Position numbers and translations under genes: made by a program. A DNA stretch of 64,000 bases from Janthinobacterium aquaticum (GTDB taxonomy: Bacteria > Pseudomonadota > Gammaproteobacteria > Burkholderiales > Burkholderiaceae_D): NCBI RefSeq assembly GCF_009208565.1, contig NZ_WFLK01000003.1:372001-436000 (forward strand). The letters are read 5' to 3'. Under the pieces are notes generated by a model. The model did not search any database. It saw only the letters and a program-made list of their open reading frames with translations, and had not been told where the DNA came from. Of the stretch, positions 28,941-37,489 are shown piece after piece (position 1 is the stretch's first letter; each line of letters starts with the position of its first letter).

Positions 28941-29654
28941 ATGAACGCCATGACGATGATGCCCCCGCCCATTACGGTGCAGGCCGTGGAACACTATGCT
29001 GGCTTTGAAAAAAAGCGCAGCAAGGTGGTACCGCTGACGCTCATCCTCGTGCTGCATATCGCCGCTTTCTATGCCATCCAGAGCGGCCTCCTGAGCCGCG
29101 TGGTCAGCGCCGCCATGCCGACCATTACCACCATTAATATCATCGCGCCGCCGGCACCACCGAAGCCGCCTGCGCCAGCCGTGCCGAAAACGGTGGAACT
29201 GAGCGCGCCGATGCCGCGCGCCGTGATTCCGCCACTGCCGCTGATCGCCGTGGCGCCAAGCGAACCGACCATTACGCCGCCGCAGCCATCGCGCGCGGAA
29301 GTGGCGCCACCGGCAGCGACGCCAGCACCGGCGGCGCCATCGACACCAGCGCCGTCACCACCGGCGCCAGCCACCCCGCGCACCGTCAGCAGCGTCGAAT
29401 ACATCAAGGCGCCGCAACTGGTCTATCCGAACATGTCGCGCCGCCTGGGCGAAAGCGGCACCGTGGTACTGCGCATCCTGATCAATGAAAAAGGCCTGCC
29501 CGAGCAGATCCTGATCCACAAATCGAGCGGCTACAACAACCTCGATGAAGCCGGCCGCCAGTCGGCCCTGCGCGCCCTGTTCAAGCCGATGATTGAAAAC
29601 GGCAAGGCCGTGCCAGTCTATGTGCTGGTACCACTGACCTATCAACTGAGCTAG
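28941..29654 (+). CDS. tonB: Energy transducer TonB
   Basis: TonB spans the periplasm to pass the ExbB-ExbD proton-motive energy to outer-membrane siderophore and haem receptors. The 237-residue protein has the expected three parts: a single N-terminal helix at about 30-52 after a basic stretch, a long Pro/Ala-rich rod (PPAPPKPPAPAVP and further repeats), and the C-terminal domain with VYPNMSRRLGESGTVVLRI and SALRALFKP. No exbB or exbD is in the window. It probably shares the bfd transcript and ends at a clear terminator. Confidence 0.93.
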   Translation: MNAMTMMPPPITVQAVEHYAGFEKKRSKVVPLTLILVLHIAAFYAIQSGLLSRVVSAAMPTITTINIIAPPAPPKPPAPAVPKTVELSAPMPRAVIPPLPLIAVAPSEPTITPPQPSRAEVAPPAATPAPAAPSTPAPSPPAPATPRTVSSVEYIKAPQLVYPNMSRRLGESGTVVLRILINEKGLPEQILIHKSSGYNNLDEAGRQSALRALFKPMIENGKAVPVYVLVPLTYQLS

Positions 29655-29756
29655 CCCGGGGCGGCCGCGCGCCGCCATCGCCAGCCCCGCAAGCATCGCG
29701 CTTTGTGCCCTGCTTGCTTTTTTGCGCCTGTTTTTATTCAAGCGATTTGCTTGTTG

Positions 29757-29798
29757 AGTCTGCCAGCCTACATCCCCGGGCGAGGCAGACTTTTTTTT
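29757..29798 (+). terminator. Intrinsic terminator after tonB
   Basis: AGTCTGCC (29757-29764) pairs perfectly with GGCAGACT (29784-29791) over a 19-base loop and is followed by a run of eight T. It is a classical rho-independent terminator for bfd-tonB. Confidence 0.8.
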
Positions 29799-29811
29799 GG
29801 AATCAAGCGGG

Positions 29812-29912
29812 CGTAGGTCGGATTAGCGGGGCAAAGCCACGCGTAATCCGACAACATTGTTGGCGCCGCAGGTGTTGTCGGATTACGGCCCAAGGGCCTA
29901 ATCCGACCTACG
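29812..29912. repeat. REP-like palindromic element, copy 2 (inverted relative to copy 1)
   Basis: Perfect 15-base outer arms CGTAGGTCGGATTAG (29812-29826) and complement (29898-29912). The centre, read on the minus strand, gives GTAATCCGACAACACCTG, then about eight mostly matching bases, then CCAACAATGTTGTCGG, almost identical to the plus-strand centre of the element at 11413-11510. It lies in the convergent gap between tonB and piuC, just after the tonB terminator. Confidence 0.85.
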
Positions 29913-29939
29913 TGACTGTCAGTGCATGGCAAAGCTAGA

Positions 29940-30620
29940 CTAGATCTCCGCCCACATCCTCAGCAGATTATGATAATGCCCGGTCAACCCCACCGTCGCC
30001 GGCGAATCGCCATGGGTGCCGCGCAGTTGCTGGATGTTCTGGTCAAGCTCGAACAGCATGCTGCGCTTCCAGTCGTCGCGCACCATGCTCTGGGTCCACA
30101 GGAACGAGCAGATGCGCTCGCCGCTGGTCACCGGCAGCACCTGGTGCACGCTGGTCGACGGGTAGACGATCACGTCGCCGGCCGGCAGCTTGACTTCGTG
30201 CGTGCCATAGGAATCGACCACCACCAGTTCGCCGCCCTCGTACTCTTCCGGTTCGCTCAGGAACACGGTCGAGGAGACGTCGGCGCGCATCGACTGCAGG
30301 CCGCCCTTGGGCGTGCGCACGGCGCCGTCGATATGCAGGCCGTAGTGTTCGCCGCCGGCATAGCTGTTGAAATACGGCGGCAGGATGCGCAGCGGCAGCG
30401 CGGCGGCAAAGAACAGCGGATTGGCCATCAGCGCGCGGCTGACTATCTCGCCCAATTCAAGCGCCAGCGGCGAGCCTTCGGCCAGCTGGCGGTTGCGTTT
30501 GACCTGCGCGCCCTGGTCGCCCACGCTGGCGCGCCCGTCAATCCAGTCGGTCTGCGCCAGGCGCTGGCGGAAGTAAGAAACCTGTTCCGGCGTCAGCACG
30601 CCGGGTATATGCAGCATCAT
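29940..30620 (-). CDS. Fe(II)/2-oxoglutarate-dependent dioxygenase, PiuC/YbiX type
   Basis: A PKHD-type prolyl-hydroxylase-fold oxygenase of 226 residues. The iron ligands are the HxD pair in [10 protein letters not shown] and the distal histidine in [10 protein letters not shown]. The 2-oxoglutarate-binding arginine follows in [10 protein letters not shown]. Relatives (PiuC in Pseudomonas, YbiX in E. coli) are iron-repressed and lie beside TonB-dependent siderophore receptors, but their substrate is not established. Here the neighbours are tonB and bfr. ATG 30620 has AGGA upstream and a second ATG follows at 30617. A possible Fur-like site lies about 170 bases upstream. Confidence 0.88.
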   Translation of the reverse strand: MMLHIPGVLTPEQVSYFRQRLAQTDWIDGRASVGDQGAQVKRNRQLAEGSPLALELGEIVSRALMANPLFFAAALPLRILPPYFNSYAGGEHYGLHIDGAVRTPKGGLQSMRADVSSTVFLSEPEEYEGGELVVVDSYGTHEVKLPAGDVIVYPSTSVHQVLPVTSGERICSFLWTQSMVRDDWKRSMLFELDQNIQQLRGTHGDSPATVGLTGHYHNLLRMWAEI

Positions 30621-30788
30621 TTTGCTATCCTTTTTATAGAAACTACTGCAGCGATTATCGCATCGGCGCACGCTGTCAAAAACACCTGAAAGCAAGAAGC
30701 ACATAGCCATTTGATGCTGGTCGCAACGCGAATGCGAATGGCCTTCATTTGCCTTAACAAATTTAAATCGGCGATATGTGGCAAATTA

Positions 30789-30807
30789 TTTGAGAATGGG
30801 TTTTATT
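30789..30807 (+). promoter_or_regulatory. Weak Fur-like site between piuC and bfr
   Basis: TTTGAGAATGGGTTTTATT agrees with the Fur-box form AATGAGAATGATTATCATT at about 13 of 19 positions. Iron control of piuC or bfr is expected from their families, but the match alone is weak. Confidence 0.35.
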
Positions 30808-30847
30808 CGCACGATATTTACGCTAAAAATACGGAAAATTGCCCATT

Positions 30848-30861
30848 TTGATCGAAATCAA
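30848..30861. promoter_or_regulatory. Perfect FNR/ANR-type site upstream of bfr
   Basis: TTGATCGAAATCAA fits the symmetrical FNR consensus TTGAT-N4-ATCAA exactly. Its centre lies about 150 bases upstream of the bfr start and about 21 bases ahead of a TATGAT (30876-30881). With that -10 it would overlap the -35 region. With a slightly later start it would sit near -41.5, the class II activator position. Confidence 0.7.
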
Positions 30862-31004
30862 GCAATTTTTTGCGCTATGATTCGGGCATAGCGAAACCGA
30901 CAGCGCTGCGCAGTTCGCGCCACCAGGCAGCCCTTCGCCACCCGGCAGTGGCCGCCAGCAGCGTGCGGTTTATCATGATTGCAGTACAGAACAAAGGAAA
31001 TCCC

Positions 31005-31481
31005 ATGAAGGGCGATAAAGAAGTCATCCGTTTGCTCAACGCACAGCTCACCAACGAACTGTCGGCCATCAATCAGTACTTCCTGCATGCGCGCATGTAC
31101 AAGCACTGGGGCCTGGAAAAACTGGGCAAGAAAGAATACGAAGAATCGATCGGCGAAATGAAGCACGCCGACAAGCTGATCGACCGCATCCTGATGCTCG
31201 ACGGCCTGCCTAACCTGCAAGCGCTGCACAAGCTGCTGATCGGCGAGAACACGCCGGAAGTGCTGGAATGCGACCTGAAACTGGAACGCGCTGCGCACGC
31301 CACCGTCAAGGAAGGCATCGCCACCTGCGAAAAAGCCGGCGACTATGTTTCGCGCGACCTGTTCCTGATGATCCTGGAAGACACCGAAGAGCATATCGAC
31401 TGGCTGGAAACGCAGATCGACCTGATCGCCAAGGTCGGCATCCAGAACTACCTGCAAAGTCAGATGGCCGTCGAAGAATGA
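31005..31481 (+). CDS. bfr: Bacterioferritin
   Basis: Bfr forms a 24-subunit shell that oxidises Fe(II) and stores it as a mineral, with haem bound between subunit pairs. The 158-residue protein matches the E. coli length. E18, E51, H54, E94 and H130 of the ferroxidase centre are present, and the haem ligand M52 is in IGEMKHAD. The position equal to E. coli E127, a bridging iron ligand, is threonine ([11 protein letters not shown]), with glutamates at 128 and 129. ATG 31005 follows AAAGGAAATCCC. The partner bfd lies 2 kb upstream. Confidence 0.95.
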   Translation: MKGDKEVIRLLNAQLTNELSAINQYFLHARMYKHWGLEKLGKKEYEESIGEMKHADKLIDRILMLDGLPNLQALHKLLIGENTPEVLECDLKLERAAHATVKEGIATCEKAGDYVSRDLFLMILEDTEEHIDWLETQIDLIAKVGIQNYLQSQMAVEE

Positions 31482-31485
31482 TGAG

Positions 31486-31526
31486 GACACCTGGCAAAAC
31501 CTGCTGCTACGGTTTTGTCAGGTGTC
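31486..31526 (+). repeat. Long hairpin directly after bfr
   Basis: Sixteen bases from 31486 (GACACCTGGCAAAACC) pair with 31511-31526, with a single G-T wobble, over a nine-base loop. It begins four bases after the bfr stop. No T run follows. It may protect the bfr mRNA end, with termination left to the next hairpin. Confidence 0.6.
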
Positions 31527-31545
31527 GCAGCTTTCGTGATGGAAC

Positions 31546-31573
31546 AAAAAAACCGGCAATGCCGGTTTTTTTT
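31546..31573. terminator. Bidirectional intrinsic terminator between bfr and GST
   Basis: Seven A, CCGGC, loop AAT, GCCGG and eight T (31546-31573) form a symmetrical terminator usable from both strands. The GST stop codon (31572-31574) lies partly inside it. Confidence 0.87.
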
Positions 31574-32189
31574 ACGCCTGCGGAACAGTATCCTTGAATG
31601 ACTGCCGCTCGGACAATTTGTCGAACAGGCGCGCCAGCGACGGATGGTCGCTGCGCCAGTCGATTTCCGGAAAGCGAAAAGCCAGCCAGCCCAGCGCGCA
31701 GCCCACGGCCACGTCGGCCAGCGTGTAGTTCTTGCCGGCGCAATAGGCCTGTTCGCCCAGGCGCGCAGCCAGTGCCGCCAAGCCCAGCGTGACTTTCTCG
31801 CGCTGGCGCGCCACCCAGGCTTCGTTTTGCTGCTCCGGCGGGCGCTGCACGCGCTCCAGGCGCATCAGTACGCCGGCGTCGAGGATGCCGTCGGCCAGCG
31901 CTTCCCAGTTCTTGATATCGGCGCGCTCGCGGCCGTTGCCGCCGGCCGGCAGCAGCTTGCACACGGGCGTCAGGGTGTCGAGATACTCGACGATCACGCG
32001 CGAATCGATCAGTGCGCTGCCGTCTTCCATCACCAGGCAGGGCACCTTGCCCAGCGGATTGCTCTGCCCGATATGGGTGTCGGGCGCCCAGACGTTTTCC
32101 AGCACGAAGGTATAGTCGAGCTTTTTCTCCGCCAGCACAATGCGTGCTTTGCGGACATACGGACTGGCAAGCGAACCGATCAGTTTCAT
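31572..32189 (-). CDS. Glutathione S-transferase, YibF-like
   Basis: A 205-residue GST. The N-terminal domain starts MKLIGSLASPYVRKARIVLAEKKLDYTF, with a serine at about position 9 in SPYVRK. The glutathione site is NPLGKVPCLVMEDGSALIDSRVIVEYLD. The helical C-terminal domain contains YTLADVAVGCALGWLAFRFP. It is not closely similar to the GST at 17804-18475, so the two are not a recent duplication. Its stop overlaps the bidirectional terminator shared with bfr. The substrate is unknown. Confidence 0.87.
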   Translation of the reverse strand: MKLIGSLASPYVRKARIVLAEKKLDYTFVLENVWAPDTHIGQSNPLGKVPCLVMEDGSALIDSRVIVEYLDTLTPVCKLLPAGGNGRERADIKNWEALADGILDAGVLMRLERVQRPPEQQNEAWVARQREKVTLGLAALAARLGEQAYCAGKNYTLADVAVGCALGWLAFRFPEIDWRSDHPSLARLFDKLSERQSFKDTVPQA

Positions 32190-32448
32190 GGGGCGTCAGG
32201 AGATAAATGGAACAGCCAGTATAGCATCGGCGCCACGGCCTTTTGGCAGCACACCGGTTTGCGCTGGCGCAGTGTGGCGGCCATGCCGCATTCGATGGCA
32301 AACGCCGCCATTTGCATGGCGGCTGCTGCCGGCGGCGGGCCGGTGGGGCACGGTCGGTGGTAAAATCCCGCTTTTGCTGGCGCCGCGTCACCGCTGCAAC
32401 ACTGCACAGCCGCTCTTCCTGCGCGCCACACGCCAACCGTTACTTTAA

Positions 32449-33843
<1,395 letters not shown>

Positions 33844-33885
33844 GAATCTGATTGAAAGCACCTGACACTAGGTGCAGTAGTTTGC

Positions 33886-33927
33886 GCGGGGCGGACAGCA
33901 TAAAATGCTGTCCGCCCCGCAGTTTTT
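33886..33927 (+). terminator. Intrinsic terminator after purB
   Basis: A perfect 16-base stem (33886-33901 with 33905-33920) closes over the loop AAA and is followed by AGTTTTT. It lies 43 bases after the purB stop. Confidence 0.87.
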
Positions 33928-34046
33928 CCAGCCGCCTTTCTTGTAGAATCAGCAGCAGCCTCAACAGCTCCGCAACGTGGTTTGAATTTCTTTGGTATAT
34001 TAGGCGCAATTAGTCCTAACACGTACTACTTTCCAGAAAGCCAACG

Positions 34047-34574
34047 ATGCACCGTTATTCCTACACTGCCATGCTGCTGCACTGGCTGACCGCCCTGCTC
34101 ATTATCTGCGCCTTCGTGATGGGCCTGGTGATGACCGATATCCCCGGTCTCACGCCAACCAAACTCAAATACTTTTCCTGGCATAAATGGCTGGGCGTGA
34201 CCGTGCTGGCCATCGCCGTGATCCGCGTGCTGTGGCGCAAGGCCAACAAGGCGCCACCGCACCCGATCGGCATGCCTTCGTGGCAGGTACGCGCCGCCGA
34301 AGGCATGCATGTGCTGCTGTATTTCCTGATCTTTGCCGTACCCATTTCCGGCTATCTGTTCACGCTGTCGGCCGGCGTGCCAGTGGTCTACCTGGGCCTG
34401 TTCCAGTTGCCGGTCTTCATGGGTCCGAATCCGGAGCTTAAGCCTGTCTTACAAAATGTCCATTATGTTCTGAACATGATCATGGCTGCTGCCGTGGCCG
34501 CCCACGTGCTGGCCGCGCTCAAGCATCAGTTCATCGACCGCGACGGCGTGCTGCGCCGCATGCTGCCGTTCTAA
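34047..34574 (+). CDS. Cytochrome b561 family membrane protein
   Basis: A 175-residue di-haem cytochrome b561 of the bacterial CybB type. It has four membrane helices, with candidate haem histidines in LLHWLTAL, SWHKWLGV, MHVLLYF and AAHVLAALKH. Such proteins move electrons between quinol and periplasmic partners; in E. coli CybB acts as a superoxide:ubiquinone oxidoreductase. It is followed by two yceI-type genes, and cytochrome b561 next to YceI is a recurrent pairing, also seen in E. coli yceJ-yceI. The function of the pair remains unclear. Confidence 0.9.
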   Translation: MHRYSYTAMLLHWLTALLIICAFVMGLVMTDIPGLTPTKLKYFSWHKWLGVTVLAIAVIRVLWRKANKAPPHPIGMPSWQVRAAEGMHVLLYFLIFAVPISGYLFTLSAGVPVVYLGLFQLPVFMGPNPELKPVLQNVHYVLNMIMAAAVAAHVLAALKHQFIDRDGVLRRMLPF

Positions 34575-34621
34575 GCTGTTTGTCTTACCTTTGTTCACTG
34601 ACACACCAGGAAAATTACAAG

Positions 34622-35176
34622 ATGAAAACTACCCAACGCATCGTCCTCGCCTCCCTGCTGGGCCTGTCCGTGGCTGCCACCGCCGCCACCATGCTGAAAA
34701 CCGACAACACCAAGAGCAGCGTCTCGGCCGTGTTCAAGCAAATGAACGTGCCGGTGGAAGCGAAGTTCAAGAAATTCAATATCGCCATCGACTACGATCC
34801 GGCCAAGCCTGATGCATCGAAAGCCACCGTGGAAATCGACACGGCCAGCATCGATATCGGCGATCCGGAATACAACAAGGAAGTGGCCAAGAAAGAATGG
34901 TTCAATGCAGGCCAGTTCCCGAAAGCGACCTTTGTATCGAGCGGCATCAAAGCTGCCGGCGCCGGCAAGCTGACCGTCACCGGCAAGCTCAACATCAAGG
35001 GCAAGGCCACCGACGTCACCTTCCCGCTGACCGTCAAGGCCGATGGTGGCAAATACACGTTTGACGGCGCCCTGCCAATCAAGCGACTGACCTACAATAT
35101 CGGCGAAGGCGAGTGGAAGGACACCAGCATGGTGGCTGATGAGGTCACAATCAAGTTTCATGTAGCAGCGCAGTAA
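34622..35176 (+). CDS. YceI-family periplasmic protein (first copy)
   Basis: A lipocalin-like YceI protein of 184 residues, probably binding a polyisoprenoid in the periplasm. It has a signal peptide (MKTTQRIVLASLLGLSVAATAA), then TKSSVSAVFKQMNVPVEAKFKKF. Family segments include ATVEIDTASIDIGDPEYNKEV, FPKATFVSSGI and VTGKLNIKGKATDVTFPL. ATG 34622 has AGGA upstream; the longer frame lacks a signal peptide. It lies 47 bases after the cytochrome b561 gene, so the two are probably one transcript. It is only distantly similar to the second copy. Confidence 0.88.
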   Translation: MKTTQRIVLASLLGLSVAATAATMLKTDNTKSSVSAVFKQMNVPVEAKFKKFNIAIDYDPAKPDASKATVEIDTASIDIGDPEYNKEVAKKEWFNAGQFPKATFVSSGIKAAGAGKLTVTGKLNIKGKATDVTFPLTVKADGGKYTFDGALPIKRLTYNIGEGEWKDTSMVADEVTIKFHVAAQ

Positions 35177-35177
35177 C

Positions 35178-35271
35178 GTCTGAGAAAACGCCTATGGCGG
35201 CGTTGCTCTTGCCTAGTCGTACTATTCGTACTGCCTTCGGCAAGGCGCCTTGCCCTAGGCGTTTTTCAGAC
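35178..35271. repeat. Long imperfect hairpin element between the two yceI genes
   Basis: The arms GTCTGAGAAAACGCCTA (35178-35194) and TAGGCGTTTTTCAGAC (35256-35271) are complementary apart from one extra base. The 61-base interior holds further pairing (CTTGCC with GGCAAG) and GTCGTACTATTCGTAC. It resembles a mobile intergenic palindrome more than a simple terminator. It separates two genes of the same strand. Confidence 0.65.
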
Positions 35272-35320
35272 ATTACTTGTATAGAATAATTTTTAATCAA
35301 ATTTATTAAACGGGACACCC

Positions 35321-35896
35321 ATGACTTTCAAGCACCTGATGATCGCCCTGCTGGCCACCGCCAGCGCGGGCTCGGCAATGGCCGCCGCCGATACGTACAA
35401 TCTCGACCCGACCCACACCTTCCCGAGCTTTGAAGCCGATCACATGGGCATGTCTGTCTGGCGCGGCAAGTTCAACAAGACCAAGGGCACGGTCACGCTG
35501 GACCGCGCGGCCAAAACCGGCACTCTGGACCTGGTGATCGAGGCGGACTCGATCGACTTTGGCCTGGACGCGATGAACGCCCACGCGAAAAAAGCCGACA
35601 TGTTCAACGTCGAAAAGTTCCCGGAAATCACCTACAAGAGCAAGTCGTTCAAGTTCAACGGCGAGCAGCTGGTGGAAGTCGACGGCGAACTGACGCTGCT
35701 GGGCGTGACCAAGCCGGTCAAGCTGACGGTCGACAAGTTCAAGTGCATCATGCATCCGCGCTACAAGCGTGAAGTATGCGGCGCAGACGCCAAAGCCGAA
35801 TTCAAGCGCAGCGACTTCGGCCTGAACTTCGGCCTGCCGGCGTTCTCGCCGGAAGTCAAGCTGGCGATCCAGGTCGAGGCCATCAAGGCCGACTGA
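35321..35896 (+). CDS. YceI-family periplasmic protein (second copy)
   Basis: A second YceI protein, 191 residues, with signal peptide MTFKHLMIALLATASAGSAMA cleaved before ADTYNLDPTHTFPSFEADH. It is the canonical form: the opening matches YceI closely, followed by GTVTLDRAAKTGTLDLVIEADSIDFG and FPEITYKSKSF. Two cysteines (FKCIMHPRYKREVCGAD) could form a disulfide in the periplasm. It is followed by an intrinsic terminator and then the end of the polysaccharide cluster on the other strand. Ligand and role are not established. Confidence 0.92.
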   Translation: MTFKHLMIALLATASAGSAMAAADTYNLDPTHTFPSFEADHMGMSVWRGKFNKTKGTVTLDRAAKTGTLDLVIEADSIDFGLDAMNAHAKKADMFNVEKFPEITYKSKSFKFNGEQLVEVDGELTLLGVTKPVKLTVDKFKCIMHPRYKREVCGADAKAEFKRSDFGLNFGLPAFSPEVKLAIQVEAIKAD

Positions 35897-35914
35897 TCAA
35901 GTACAGCCAGGATG

Positions 35915-35950
35915 AAAAAAGGGAAGCGCACTGGCGCTTCCCTTTTTTTT
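35915..35950. terminator. Bidirectional terminator between yceI and the polysaccharide cluster
   Basis: Six A, GGGAAGCGC (35921-35929), a four-base loop, GCGCTTCCC (35934-35942) and eight T. The symmetric tails can stop transcripts from both sides, closing the 26-kb cluster on its 3' end. Confidence 0.88.
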
Positions 35951-35984
35951 AAACATAGCCTCGCCATGGGCGGGGCATACGCAA

Positions 35985-36545
35985 TCAGTGCACGATACCG
36001 TCGCGCCGGACTACCTTGAGCGCGGTCAGCATAATGACCTTGATATCAAACGTGAACGACTGCAAGCGCAGATATTCGGCATCCAGTTTGACCTTCTCCG
36101 GTATTGGCAATTCGTCGCGGCCGTTAATCTGTGCCCAGCCGGTCAGACCGGGACGGATCAAATGTACATTCTGCTCGGTGCGCAGATCAATCAGATTTTG
36201 CTGATTGAACAGCGCTGGCCTTGGTCCGACCACGCTCATGTCACCGCAGATGATGCACCACAGTTGCGGTATTTCATCGAGGCTCGATTTGCGCAGAAAG
36301 CCGCCAACCGGCGTCAGGAAGGTTTTCGGATCAGCCAGCAAGTGCGTGGCTACCACCGGCGTATCGACGCGCATGGTACGCAGCTTGGGCATGGAAAAAA
36401 TGCGGTTATCACGGCCAACGCGATCAGACCAGTACAGAACCGGGCCTTTGGACGTTACCTTGACCACGATGGCAAGCAGACACAGCGGGATGAAAAAGAT
36501 CACGGCAGCAATCAGGCTCATCAGTAAATCAAATGCTCTTTTCAT
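35985..36545 (-). CDS. Small monotopic phosphoglycosyl transferase (initiating sugar-1-phosphate transferase)
   Basis: This enzyme class moves a sugar-1-phosphate from a UDP-sugar to undecaprenyl phosphate, the first step of repeat-unit assembly at the inner membrane. The 186 residues form the minimal catalytic core (PglC size): a re-entrant N-terminal helix (FDLLMSLIAAVIFFIPLCLL), LRTMRVD, the catalytic Asp-Glu in RKSSLDEIPQLW, GDMSVVGPRPAL and RPGLTGWAQINGRDELP. Its likely donor is the UDP-D-FucNAc or UDP-D-QuiNAc made by WbpM plus the adjacent SDR, whose stop overlaps this start (36542-36545). The donor is an inference. Confidence 0.9.
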   Translation of the reverse strand: MKRAFDLLMSLIAAVIFFIPLCLLAIVVKVTSKGPVLYWSDRVGRDNRIFSMPKLRTMRVDTPVVATHLLADPKTFLTPVGGFLRKSSLDEIPQLWCIICGDMSVVGPRPALFNQQNLIDLRTEQNVHLIRPGLTGWAQINGRDELPIPEKVKLDAEYLRLQSFTFDIKVIMLTALKVVRRDGIVH

Positions 36546-37489
36546 TTTTTGCTTTGACTATTCTTTAAAAGAAACTGCTCAACTGTCTTGTCGATGGCCG
36601 CCTGCGGTGTCACCACCGGTCGCCACCCCAACGTTGACTGAGTACTGGCAATATCAACCTGTAATGAGCCCGCCAGGCGATCAACAACGCCCTGCTTGCC
36701 CAGCAATTTGGCAGCACCCGCCATCAGCACTACTGGCACCGGCACCAGCAACACGCGTTTGTGCATCGCCCTGCCGATCTTGGTGACCAGTTCCTTCACG
36801 CCCATATCATCGCCATCGGACACCATGAACACATGGCCAGGCGCCGCAGGATGCTGGCTGCACACGATCAGCAGGTCAACCAGGTTATCGAGCGCAACCA
36901 TACTGCGCAAATTGCGGATGCTGCCAAATGGCAGCGGCACGCCTTTTTGCACCAGCTTGATCAGGTTCAGGAAATTCGCCTTGACACCCGGACCATAGAC
37001 CAGCGGCGGCCGAACGATTACCACCTCCAGGCCGGTATCGCGGCCCAGCTGCAGCAAAGCCTGTTCCGCTTCCATTTTCGAGACCCCGTAAGGGTCGCAT
37101 GGCTGCGGCACATCGGATGCACGGAACGGCTGCGTGGTCGTTGCCTCGCCGTTCACCTTCACGCTGCTGACAAATACAAAGCGGCGTACGCCTGCGGCAA
37201 CCGCCTGCCTGGCCAGATTGAGCGTACCGTCGAGATTGACCTCGCGGTAGGCGCGCAGCGGATCTTCATCGGTGTCTGACATGACGTGCACACGTGCGGC
37301 CAGGTGAAACACAACTTCGCAACCAGCCACAGCAGCGCACCAGTCGGTCTTGCCATTGAGGTCACCAACATTGACCTCCCCATCAGTGGCGCCTTTTCTG
37401 ACTGCGGCACGTACCTTGGCGCCACCTGCGCGCAAGGTGTTGCACAGTGCCTTGCCGACAAAACCATTACTTCCCGTGACAAGCATCAT
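36542..37489 (-). CDS. SDR-family UDP-4-keto-sugar reductase (WbpV/WbpK/WbjF-like)
   Basis: An extended short-chain dehydrogenase of 315 residues. It has GSNGFVGKAL for NAD(P), the catalytic serine in FVSSVKVNGE and the YxxxK in YGVSKMEAE. Relatives in Pseudomonas O-antigen loci (WbpV, WbpK) reduce the C4 ketone made by WbpM from UDP-GlcNAc, giving UDP-D-QuiNAc or UDP-D-FucNAc. Which of the two forms depends on hydride face and cannot be read here. The gene overlaps its neighbours by four bases on both sides, so it is translationally coupled to the GT and to the phosphoglycosyl transferase. Confidence 0.85.
   Translation of the reverse strand: MMLVTGSNGFVGKALCNTLRAGGAKVRAAVRKGATDGEVNVGDLNGKTDWCAAVAGCEVVFHLAARVHVMSDTDEDPLRAYREVNLDGTLNLARQAVAAGVRRFVFVSSVKVNGEATTTQPFRASDVPQPCDPYGVSKMEAEQALLQLGRDTGLEVVIVRPPLVYGPGVKANFLNLIKLVQKGVPLPFGSIRNLRSMVALDNLVDLLIVCSQHPAAPGHVFMVSDGDDMGVKELVTKIGRAMHKRVLLVPVPVVLMAGAAKLLGKQGVVDRLAGSLQVDIASTQSTLGWRPVVTPQAAIDKTVEQFLLKNSQSKK

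Larger units (their letters stand above)
30621..31004. other. Divergent regulatory region between piuC and bfr
   Basis: About 380 bases, AT-rich in the left half, without a gene. It contains a weak Fur-like sequence at 30789-30807, a perfect FNR-type site at 30848-30861 and a TATGAT at 30876-30881. The last 120 bases before bfr would be its leader and show nothing recognisable beyond the AAAGGA ribosome site. Confidence 0.6.
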
